Source: Caballeronia zhejiangensis
Lineage (GTDB): Bacteria; Pseudomonadota; Gammaproteobacteria; Burkholderiales; Burkholderiaceae
Assembly: GCF_000698575.1 (NCBI RefSeq)
Contig: NZ_JFHD01000050.1
Coordinates: forward strand, 1-36,818
DNA length: 36,818 nucleotides
Direction of reading: 5' to 3'
In this document: in pieces, positions 16,465-23,929 of the stretch
Layout: each line of letters starts with the position of its first letter
Position numbering within the stretch: position 1 is the first letter of the stretch
Translations under genes and position numbers: made by a program
The notes under the pieces: generated by a model
Seen by the model: the letters and a program-made list of their open reading frames with translations, nothing else
What the model was told of the DNA's origin: nothing
Databases searched by the model: none

Positions 16465-17459
16465 TTCGAGGACCCCGAGCGCCGCAAAAGACTCACCAAA
16501 CCCACGGCGCCAAGGCAAGCAAGCGACCAGAACAACGTGCGATGGCGATCCGTGAACATTTCCCAGCTCTGCTGCTTGGCCTGCTCATCGAAGCGTCCGT
16601 GTGCGCTGAAGTCTCCAGGTACCGGTTCGAAGAGATTGTTGGGCGAACCCGGCACTAATGATTCGGCGGTCAGCTGACCGCTGTAACCGCTTTTCGCAAG
16701 ATAGCGATCAATGAGCGCAGGCGCGACACGGTTGGCGAGGATCGCCTTGACTGTCGGGAAGCCCACCCAGACCTCGCGCCGACGGTGAGTCGCGGCGAAG
16801 TAAATGGCGCGCGCGGCGACTTCAGGCTGGAAAATAGGAGCGACGGGCCGCGCACGCTTGCCCATTTTGTTGAGCGCCCAGTCGAACTGGGGAGTGTTCA
16901 CGGCAGGCAGGTCGACCATGGTCAGATGAACGTTCAGCCGGTCGTGAATGATTTCAGATCGTAACGAATCGGTGAAACCGCGAATGGCGAATTTTGCGCC
17001 GCAGTAGGCCGATTGAAGGGGAACCGACCTGTACCCTAGGGCAGAACCGACGTTCACGATCGTGCCTCGATTGCGCACACGCATGCGTGAAAGTGCGGCC
17101 ATCATGCCGTGCACCTGTCCGAGATAGGTGACTTTGGTGGCGCGTTCGATTTCTTCGGGGGTCAACAAGGACACGGGCGCAAAGGCAGTCGCCATCGCGA
17201 CGTTCACCCAGACGCTTATCGGCCCGAGTGTCTCTTCAACTTCTGTTGCCGCGGCATCGACCGCGCCTGCATCGGCCACGTCAGTTGAAATGGGCAGTGC
17301 GCGCACGCCGTAGGCGTTGCGGAGTTCCTTGGCTGCGCGTTCGAGCCGCCCGGCGTCGCGCGACAGCAGCGCGACATCGAAACCATGACGGGCGAACTCT
17401 TCGGCCGAGGCTCGTCCTACTCCCGCGCCTGCCCCCGTCACAACGACTACCTTCTTCAT
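16461..17459 (-). CDS. Short-chain dehydrogenase/reductase with C-terminal membrane tail
   Basis: This is a 332-residue classical SDR with Rossmann motif TGAGAGVGR at 8-16 and catalytic Ser139, Tyr152 and Lys156 in YCGAK. The usual NNAG motif is altered to VNVAMA (Asn86 kept). It oxidises or reduces an alcohol/carbonyl with NAD(P); the substrate is not evident. Residues about 255-300 form an extra region and a hydrophobic helix near 306-322 followed by LLRRSGSSK suggests tail anchoring in the membrane. It starts 12 bases after the GMC stop codon with GAGG as ribosome site and ends in an ATGA overlap with the GH15 gene. Confidence 0.88.
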   Translation of the reverse strand: MKKVVVVTGAGAGVGRASAEEFARHGFDVALLSRDAGRLERAAKELRNAYGVRALPISTDVADAGAVDAAATEVEETLGPISVWVNVAMATAFAPVSLLTPEEIERATKVTYLGQVHGMMAALSRMRVRNRGTIVNVGSALGYRSVPLQSAYCGAKFAIRGFTDSLRSEIIHDRLNVHLTMVDLPAVNTPQFDWALNKMGKRARPVAPIFQPEVAARAIYFAATHRRREVWVGFPTVKAILANRVAPALIDRYLAKSGYSGQLTAESLVPGSPNNLFEPVPGDFSAHGRFDEQAKQQSWEMFTDRHRTLFWSLACLGAVGLVSLLRRSGSSK

Positions 17460-17471
17460 AATAACCTCGTC

Positions 17472-19115
17472 CTAGAGTTCGCCCCTTGCCGCTAACGCCT
17501 CGATGCGATCCGCGGTACGCATCGCGATCGCCTGAATGGTGAGAGAAGGATTCACACCGCCGACGGTCGGAAACACAGAGCCGTCGCAGATCCACAGATT
17601 TTCGATGTCCCAGCTCCGGCAGTCCGCATCGACGACGCTCGTCGCGGGATCGTCGCCCATGCGCGCGGTGCCGTTCAGATGACACGTATCGTCGTCCTGA
17701 CGCCATACGTCGCGCGCGCCGGCTGCATCGAGCGCCATGCTCATGTAATCGAGCGAATGCTTCACGAGACGCCTGTCGTTGTCGCATAGCGAATAGGTGA
17801 CGCGCGCGACCGGCAGGCCGTACTGATCCTTCTCGTCGGCGAGCGTCACGCGGTTGCGCTCCTGCGGCATCGTTTCGCCGACGATCTTCAAGCCCGCCTG
17901 ATGGTTGTACTTGCGCATCTCGTCGACGAGCGCCTGGCCCCACAATCCGCGCCCGTTCTGCACGGCGGCCCATGCGACCGGCAGCGGCCCCTGGCTCATG
18001 TAGCAATAGCCGCCGAAGAAGTCCTTGCCCTTGTCTTCGTAATTCCAGTGCTCGGTCATCGAAAGCGACGGCGGCCCCTTGTACCAGCGCACTTCTTCTT
18101 CCATCGTGCCCCACGCGGCCTGATTCAACTGCACCATCAGATTTTTTCCAACGAGGCCGGAGCTGTTCGCGAGGCCATCGCGATAGCGGTCCGTCGCGGA
18201 CATCAGCAAGAGACGCGGCGTTTCGATCGCATAGCCCGCGACGACGACATTGCGCGCACGCTGGAAGCGCCATCGTCCTTCGCGGAAGTATTCGACGCCG
18301 GTCGCGCGGCCATCGTCGCCCATGACGATGCGGCCGACCATCGCGAGATCGCGAATCTCGGCACCGGCGCGCACTGCACGCGGTATCCATGTGACGAGCG
18401 CGCTTTGCTTCGCGTTGGTCGCGCAACCCGACACGCAAAATCCGCGATAGACGCACGGATGCGCTTCGCCGCGCGGCGCGGATACGGTCGCGAGCGGCGT
18501 CGGCGTCCAGTCGATGCCGAGCGCTTCGCAGCCGCGCGCGAGCACGAGCGCAGCCGCGTTCAGCTCATGCGGACGATACGGATAACGCGGCCTTTTCGGT
18601 CCCCACGGATACGTGACCGGTCCCGCGATCTTCAGCGCATTCTCGACTTGCGCGTAGTAGCGCCACATCTCGCGCCAGTCGAGCGGCCAGTCCGCGCCAT
18701 AACCGAGCAAGGTCCGCGACTTGAACCACTCGGGACGAAAGCGCAGCGACACCATCGCGAAGTGCACGGTGCTGCCGCCAACTGCCCTGCCGCTATTGTT
18801 GTTGCCGAGCTTGAGCGGATCGTCGCCGTCGCAGATGCGCTCGTCGGTCCAGAAGAGTTTCGATTGATGCGTCTCGTCCGATGCGAACTCTTCGAGGGGA
18901 CGCCACCATGCGCCCGCATCGAACGCGACGACGCGAAAGCCTTTCTCCGCGAGACGGCATGCGAGCGTGCCGCCGCCCGCGCCCGTGCCGACGATCGCGA
19001 AATCGACCGCATCGTCTTCGTCGTATTCGCGCATCGGCAGCCACGCGCCATGATGGAAGACATCGGGCGCGCGTCCGTGCTTGCCGCGCGGCGCATGTTG
19101 CGGATCATCGGACAC
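17472..19115 (-). CDS. GMC-family FAD oxidoreductase (gluconate-2-dehydrogenase large-subunit type)
   Basis: This is a 547-residue flavoprotein. The FAD motif GTGAGGG is at 43-49, GRAVGGSTVHF lies about 70 residues later, and the Cys-containing RGFCVSGCATNAKQS segment is typical of bacterial sugar/gluconate dehydrogenase large subunits. The active-site region is CHLNGTARMG (His479), with Asn522 in VGGVNPSLTI. The GTG at 19115 is chosen because AAGGAG precedes it and the sequence upstream lacks GMC character. It overlaps the subunit-3-like gene by 11 bases. Family members oxidise sugars or sugar acids and pass electrons to a membrane cytochrome, but no cytochrome subunit is encoded in this operon. 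Neither this subunit nor its partner has a signal peptide. Confidence 0.9.
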   Translation of the reverse strand: MSDDPQHAPRGKHGRAPDVFHHGAWLPMREYDEDDAVDFAIVGTGAGGGTLACRLAEKGFRVVAFDAGAWWRPLEEFASDETHQSKLFWTDERICDGDDPLKLGNNNSGRAVGGSTVHFAMVSLRFRPEWFKSRTLLGYGADWPLDWREMWRYYAQVENALKIAGPVTYPWGPKRPRYPYRPHELNAAALVLARGCEALGIDWTPTPLATVSAPRGEAHPCVYRGFCVSGCATNAKQSALVTWIPRAVRAGAEIRDLAMVGRIVMGDDGRATGVEYFREGRWRFQRARNVVVAGYAIETPRLLLMSATDRYRDGLANSSGLVGKNLMVQLNQAAWGTMEEEVRWYKGPPSLSMTEHWNYEDKGKDFFGGYCYMSQGPLPVAWAAVQNGRGLWGQALVDEMRKYNHQAGLKIVGETMPQERNRVTLADEKDQYGLPVARVTYSLCDNDRRLVKHSLDYMSMALDAAGARDVWRQDDDTCHLNGTARMGDDPATSVVDADCRSWDIENLWICDGSVFPTVGGVNPSLTIQAIAMRTADRIEALAARGEL

Positions 19116-19749
19116 GCTGGTTCTCCTTCTTGGCGCGTGCTTCGTCGCCGGGCTTCGCTTCGACCGCGTCCCACGGATCGCGGCGATCGAACACCATGCG
19201 GACATAGCCGCGCGGATTCGCCGGTCCGCCGAAACCGATCTCGCTCCACGCGCGCGGATGCGAGTAATACGCACCGCAGATGTCGCGCAGCACGCGCATC
19301 GAGAAGAAGAGCGCGGGCGGCATGCGGCGCCATGCACCGTGATTCAACGTGCCTTGCTGCATGTCGCGCAGCAGCGCGTTCTGCGCTTCCTTGCCGATGC
19401 TCGCAAAGGGCAGTTCATGACGCGCGCGGCTTTCGGCATCGAGTGCGGCAAGGCCGATGCGCCATGCTTCGCGCATCGGTGGAAGACGCGTATCGCGATA
19501 TCCGTCGCCGGTGTCTTTCACGAGCTTGGCATCGAGCAATGCGGGCAATGGCACGGGCTCGCGCTCGTCGCCCTGCGGCACGATGCACGCGCACAGCGCA
19601 CGCAACGCGATCCATTCGACGGCATCGAAGAAGCGCGCTTCTTCCGGCGTCGCGAGACGTTCGTCGATGACCTTGCGCGTGATGTCGTCCCATGAGGGCG
19701 TATCGCGTTTCTTCGTGACGTCGTAGCCGGGATAGCGAGGCAGCGTCAT
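19105..19749 (-). CDS. Gluconate 2-dehydrogenase subunit 3-like protein
   Basis: This is a 214-residue protein of the gluconate 2-dehydrogenase subunit 3 family, the small partner of GMC flavoprotein subunits. Visible features are the FFDAVEWIALRALCACIVPQ helix, which matches the family N-terminal motif, and a C-terminal region with YYSHPRAWSEIGFGGPANP. Most family members carry a Tat signal and escort the flavoprotein to the periplasm. This one starts MTLPRYPGYDVTKKRD with no twin-arginine or hydrophobic segment, so the complex is predicted to stay inside the cell. It overlaps its neighbours on both sides (4 bases upstream, 11 downstream). Confidence 0.87.
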   Translation of the reverse strand: MTLPRYPGYDVTKKRDTPSWDDITRKVIDERLATPEEARFFDAVEWIALRALCACIVPQGDEREPVPLPALLDAKLVKDTGDGYRDTRLPPMREAWRIGLAALDAESRARHELPFASIGKEAQNALLRDMQQGTLNHGAWRRMPPALFFSMRVLRDICGAYYSHPRAWSEIGFGGPANPRGYVRMVFDRRDPWDAVEAKPGDEARAKKENQRVR

Positions 19750-20657
19750 CGCTCGGTCTCCCGCAGGCGCAATGCGGCGAGGGCCGCGAGCGCGAGCGCC
19801 GAAAAGCTCGGCGGCGCGGGCAAGGGCGGACCGTTGAAGAGATTCTGGCTCCAGTTGCGCCAGCCGCCCTGATTGCGCGCAATGCCGCGCGCATGAAAGC
19901 CCACGCCGATGAAACCGAGCGCCGTCGTCATGCGCAGCCAGAGCCGCGTGAACCAGCGCTCGCGCGGTGCCGCGATCGCGGCGTTCACGAGCAACGCGGA
20001 CGCCACCGGCGGAATCACGATGGGGGCATACATCACCGGATTCTGGAACGCGCCGCGAAAATGCAGCAATGCGACTTCGCCGAGCGTGCCGGCGATGCCC
20101 GCGCTCGTCAGCAGCGCGAGCGCCTGTCCCGCCGGCATGCCGAACATTCGTGGCTCATGCGCGGGCTCGTCGCGCAGTCTTTCGGCGACGGCACCCAGCG
20201 CGCCCGAAAGCAGCAAGGCCATTGGGGCGCCGATCGGGGCGGCATAGAAGAGGTTATGCCAGCTCCATCCACCGGGACGCTTCGTGATGTTGTAGAGATG
20301 AAATCCGGTGCCAGCCACGCCCGCGAGCGCCGCGCCGAGATAGACCGAATCGCGTACCAGATGGCGCTGCGTCTCGTGATCGCGTCCGCCGTGCAGGCCC
20401 GCCAGCAGGGAGAGAGTGGAGGCGACGAGCGGCGTGAACATCGCGGGGTTGTCGAAGGAGCCGCGGTAGTGCTCCATCGCGCTATCCGCGAGCACGGAAA
20501 GCGCGAGCAGCGCGGAGCTGCGATTGAAGGTGCGCGCCGTATCGATATGCGTCTCCATCGGCGTTTCATGCGTGCGCGTTTTTCTGCCGATCAAGGCCGC
20601 GCCCGCAGCGGCGATGCCGCAGGCAATCGCGATGTTCCCTGACGTGATGTGCTTCAT
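19746..20657 (-). CDS. Internally duplicated membrane protein of unknown function
   Basis: This is a 303-residue membrane protein with about eight hydrophobic helices; I do not recognise a named family. Its two halves are clearly related: HYRGSFDNPAMFTPLV (63-78) matches HFRGAFQNPVMYAPIV (199-214), GTGFH (116-120) matches GVGFH (251-255), GGW (129-131) matches GGW (264-266), and NLF (135-137) matches NLF (272-274). The offset is constant at 135-137 residues. Each half therefore keeps a His before the RG(S/A)F motif (H63, H199) and a His in GFH (H120, H255). The end overlaps the subunit-3 gene by four bases. It is a candidate membrane anchor or electron-transfer partner of the GMC complex, by context only. 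Confidence 0.82.
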   Translation of the reverse strand: MKHITSGNIAIACGIAAAGAALIGRKTRTHETPMETHIDTARTFNRSSALLALSVLADSAMEHYRGSFDNPAMFTPLVASTLSLLAGLHGGRDHETQRHLVRDSVYLGAALAGVAGTGFHLYNITKRPGGWSWHNLFYAAPIGAPMALLLSGALGAVAERLRDEPAHEPRMFGMPAGQALALLTSAGIAGTLGEVALLHFRGAFQNPVMYAPIVIPPVASALLVNAAIAAPRERWFTRLWLRMTTALGFIGVGFHARGIARNQGGWRNWSQNLFNGPPLPAPPSFSALALAALAALRLRETER

Positions 20658-20675
20658 CGATCATTCCGTTGTCGT

Positions 20676-21782
20676 CTACGCGGCGAAGCGTTGCGCGTCC
20701 GCGTGTTTGAAATCGAGTCCGCAGCCGGGCCGAGAGAGGTCCGGCGCAATGGCGCCATCGATCGCGCGGGGCGCGCCGTCGAACAGCATCTGCTCGATGC
20801 GGACGTGATCGTGAAACCATTCCTGATGCCGCAAGCGAGGCGCGGCGCACGCGACATGCAAATGCATCGCGGGCGCGCAATGCGCGGAGAGCGGCACATG
20901 AAACGCATCGCACAGTGCCGCGACGCGCAGAAATCCGGTGATGCCGCCGCAACGCGTGACGTCGGCCTGCAGCACATCGATCGCTTGATTCGCGAGCAGC
21001 GCGCGGAAGTCGTCGAGCGTGTAGCCGTATTCGCCCGCCGCGAGTTCCATGTGCGCGGGCAACGCATTTCTTATCGATGCGAGTCCGGCGATGTCATCGG
21101 ATGAAACGGGCTCTTCGAACCACATGACGTCGTGTTCCGCGAACAAGGCCGCGTAATGGAGCGCCTGCTTTCGATCGAGCGCGCCATTCGCATCGACGAA
21201 GAGTCCCGCATCGCGGCCGATCACTTCACGCGCGACACGCACGCGGTCCGGATCGCGCGAAGGTTCGCTGCCGATTTTGATCTTGACCCAGCGACAGCCG
21301 TTTTCGTGTACCCAATGCGCGAGCTGATCGCGCATGTCGTCGTCGGTATAGGTCGTGAAGCCGCCGCTGCCATAGAGCGGCACGCGCGCGCGCACGATGC
21401 CGAGCAGCCGCGCGAGCGGCATGTCGAGCAGACGCGCCTTCGCGTCCCACAGCGCGCAATCGATCGCGGAGATCGCCGTGGCCGCGAATCCCGAGCGGCC
21501 GATGTTGCGCACGCGCTGTTGCAGGCGCAGCCAGAGCGCGTCGATATTCCAGGCGTCTTCGCCGATGAGCAGGGAGCCGAGCGTCGCCTCAATGAACTTC
21601 GCGACGCTCGCATCGCTGTACGTATAGCCGATGCCTGTCTTGCCCGCCGCGACAATCTCGACGATGACGAGCGTCGTCGAATTCCATGCGAAGGTGCCGT
21701 CAGCTTCGGGCTTGTCGGTGGGAATGGTGTAGGCGCGCGTTCGAATCGTTTCGATCGGCGCCTCGCGCTTGGACAGATGCAT
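20676..21782 (-). CDS. Enolase-superfamily protein, mandelate racemase/muconate lactonizing type
   Basis: This is a 368-residue enzyme with the N-terminal capping domain and C-terminal barrel of the mandelate racemase subgroup. Catalytic residues fall in register with mandelate racemase: KxK at K167/K169 (WVKIKIG), metal ligands D197 (FVDANGA), E223 (WFEEP) and E251 (AAGEYG), and the Asp-His dyad D274 (QADVTRCGG) and H301 (SAHCAP). Such enzymes abstract the alpha proton of a carboxylate; many dehydrate aldonic acids to 2-keto-3-deoxy acids, others racemise. The start lies six bases after the TPP-enzyme stop. Next to a sugar-oxidising GMC complex, an acid-sugar dehydratase is the simplest guess, though the exact substrate is open. 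Confidence 0.88.
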   Translation of the reverse strand: MHLSKREAPIETIRTRAYTIPTDKPEADGTFAWNSTTLVIVEIVAAGKTGIGYTYSDASVAKFIEATLGSLLIGEDAWNIDALWLRLQQRVRNIGRSGFAATAISAIDCALWDAKARLLDMPLARLLGIVRARVPLYGSGGFTTYTDDDMRDQLAHWVHENGCRWVKIKIGSEPSRDPDRVRVAREVIGRDAGLFVDANGALDRKQALHYAALFAEHDVMWFEEPVSSDDIAGLASIRNALPAHMELAAGEYGYTLDDFRALLANQAIDVLQADVTRCGGITGFLRVAALCDAFHVPLSAHCAPAMHLHVACAAPRLRHQEWFHDHVRIEQMLFDGAPRAIDGAIAPDLSRPGCGLDFKHADAQRFAA

Positions 21783-21788
21783 GAACGA

Positions 21789-23585
21789 TCACTTTTCCTT
21801 GTGGCCCGGCAGCACGGCGCTCAGCACCTGCTTCGCCGTATCGACGATCACATGGCTCTGGCTCGGATCGCCCTTCATGAGCGTGGTCGCGAACGCCTTC
21901 GCCTGCGCGATCGTGATATGCGGCGGCAGCGGCGGCACGTTCGGATCGGCCTTCACTTCGATCACGACGGGACGGTCCGCCGCGAGCGCTTCGTCCCACA
22001 CGGCGGCCATGCGTTCGTCATCGTCGACATAAAAGCCCTTCAGCCCGATCAGTTCCGCGAACTTGTGATAAGGCACCGACGGAATGTCCTGCGATGCCTC
22101 GAACTTCGGATCGCCTTCCATCACGCGCTGTTCCCACGTGACCTGATTCAGGTCTTCGTTGTTGAGGACCATGCAGATCCAGCGCGGATCCGACCATTGC
22201 TTCCAGTACTTCGCGACCGTGATGAGCTCGGCCATGTTGTTCATCTGCATCGCGCCATCGCCGACGAGCGCGATCACCGGCCGCTCCGGATACGCGAACT
22301 TCGCCGCAATCGCGTAAGGCACGGCCGCGCCCATCGAAGCGAGACCGCCCGAGAGCGAACACTTCATGCCGCGCTTGATCTTCAGATCGCGTGCATACCA
22401 GTTCGCGACCGAACCGGAATCGCTCGTGACGATCGCGTTCGCGGGCACGCGCGGCGACAACTCCCATACCGTGCGCTGCGGATTCACGCCGCCTTTCGCG
22501 GGCTCTATCGCGCGCTTTTCCAGCTTCTTCCACCAGTCGCCGATCCAGCTTTCGATGTCCTCGCGCCACGCGTGATCGGTCTTCTGTTGCAGAAGCGGCA
22601 GGAGCGCGCGCAAGGTCTCCGCGCTGTCGCCGACGAGATTGACCTCCATCGGATAGCGGATCGACAGCATGTCCGCCTTGATGTCGATCTGCACGCCGCG
22701 CGCCGCGCCTTCCTTCGGCAGGAATTCGGAATAGGGAAAGCCCGAGCCGATCATGAGCAGCGTGTCGCATTCGGTCATCATCTTGTAGCTCGGCTCGGTG
22801 CCGAGCAGACCGATAGAACCGGTGACGAAGGGCAGGTCGTCGGGTAGCACAGCCTTGCCGAGCAGCGCCTTCGCGACGCCCGCGCCGAGCTTTTCTGCTA
22901 TCGCGATGACTTCATCTGTTGCGTGCAGCGCGCCCGCCCCGACGAGTATCGCGACCTTCTTGCCGTCGTTGAGCACGTCAGCGGCGCGTTGCAGGTCGTC
23001 GTCCTGCGGCACGGTCTTCGGCGCGCGATACCCGACGCCCGAATGCAGCGTGCCGTGCTTGCGGCCTGGCGGCTCGTAATCGAGGTCCTGCAGGTCGTTG
23101 GGCAGTACGAGCGCCGTTACCTTGCGCTCCGATAGCGCGATGCGCACCGCGCGATCGACGAGGTGACGAATCTGCGAGGGCACGCTCGCCTGTTGAACGA
23201 AGGCGCCGGCGACGTCCTTAAACATCGCGGGCAGATCGACTTCCTGCTGATAGTGTCCGCCCAATGCCGCGCGCGCCTGCTGGCCCGCGATGGCGAGGAC
23301 GGGCATGTGATCGAGACGCGCATCGTAGAGACCGGTGACGAGATGCGCCGCGCCCGGACCCGATGTCGCGATGCACACGCCCAGTTCACCCGTGAACTTC
23401 GCATGCGCCGACGCCATGAATGCAGCCATCTCTTCATGACGCGCCTGAATGAATTCGATCTTGCCTTTAGCGCGACTGAGCGCGCCGAATACGCCGTTGA
23501 TGCCGTCGCCGGGATAACCGTAAATGCGACGCACGCCCCAGGCATGCAAACGATCGACAAGGAAGTCGCCCACAGTCGCAGCCAT
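21789..23585 (-). CDS. Thiamine-diphosphate-dependent enzyme (pyruvate oxidase/acetolactate synthase type)
   Basis: This is a 598-residue three-domain ThDP enzyme. The N-terminal domain has GYPGDGINGVFGAL and the catalytic Glu in QARHEEMAAFMA. A central domain follows, then a C-terminal ThDP-binding domain with VGDGAMQMNNMAEL and the metal Asn region in VLNNEDLNQVTWEQ. The length and pattern fit the group annotated as thiamine-pyrophosphate-requiring proteins, near PoxB. Reactions in this group include oxidative or simple decarboxylation of 2-keto acids. The ATG at 23585 follows GGAGAAAG. It is the first gene of the seven-gene operon. The specific keto acid is not readable from motifs. Confidence 0.88.
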   Translation of the reverse strand: MAATVGDFLVDRLHAWGVRRIYGYPGDGINGVFGALSRAKGKIEFIQARHEEMAAFMASAHAKFTGELGVCIATSGPGAAHLVTGLYDARLDHMPVLAIAGQQARAALGGHYQQEVDLPAMFKDVAGAFVQQASVPSQIRHLVDRAVRIALSERKVTALVLPNDLQDLDYEPPGRKHGTLHSGVGYRAPKTVPQDDDLQRAADVLNDGKKVAILVGAGALHATDEVIAIAEKLGAGVAKALLGKAVLPDDLPFVTGSIGLLGTEPSYKMMTECDTLLMIGSGFPYSEFLPKEGAARGVQIDIKADMLSIRYPMEVNLVGDSAETLRALLPLLQQKTDHAWREDIESWIGDWWKKLEKRAIEPAKGGVNPQRTVWELSPRVPANAIVTSDSGSVANWYARDLKIKRGMKCSLSGGLASMGAAVPYAIAAKFAYPERPVIALVGDGAMQMNNMAELITVAKYWKQWSDPRWICMVLNNEDLNQVTWEQRVMEGDPKFEASQDIPSVPYHKFAELIGLKGFYVDDDERMAAVWDEALAADRPVVIEVKADPNVPPLPPHITIAQAKAFATTLMKGDPSQSHVIVDTAKQVLSAVLPGHKEK

Positions 23586-23929
23586 CGCTTTCTCCAAAAA
23601 TCGCCTCGGTAATTGGCCTACAACTGCATAACGATCAGAGAGCGTAGGCACGACGGTCTCTTTGACGCAATACCTATGCCGTCGCGCGTCACCGCGCGAG
23701 CATTTTTCCCTCTCATTCGAGAAAGCTTGATGACCGGCTCACGAGTAACGTCGATCCACCTGACGCGGCGATCGTTAATGTGTCCGGCGACGCCTTTGCA
23801 AAACTTCCAAACGTTTGTAAATCAGGCATGTTGTGACATATCGTGTTGTAACGGGGCCGTGGTTCGCGCGGTGTCGTGAGAAGGCCATTTGTGTCACAAT
23901 CTGCGCAGAATCTCAAACCGCAGGTTGCA
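23586..23929. promoter_or_regulatory. Divergent promoter region between the operon and the ClC gene
   Basis: This AT-richer spacer of about 340 bases must drive both the leftward operon and the rightward chloride-transporter gene. Two inverted repeats are visible: CAAACGTTTG at 23808-23817, with the CG centre typical of LacI/GalR-type operators, and TTGTG-T-CACAA at 23889-23899, close to the ClC start. Neither is proven, and no regulator gene is adjacent to the operon. Confidence 0.35.

Noticed and set aside
17901..19670. Long forward open frame of 589 codons
   Set aside because: It is antisense to the GMC and subunit-3 genes, is extremely rich in Arg, Ala and His, and has no domain; it results from the strong codon bias of the true genes.
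21132..22847. Long forward open frame of 571 codons
   Set aside because: It is antisense to the enolase-superfamily and ThDP genes, with Arg/His-rich composition and no motif; a shadow of codon bias.
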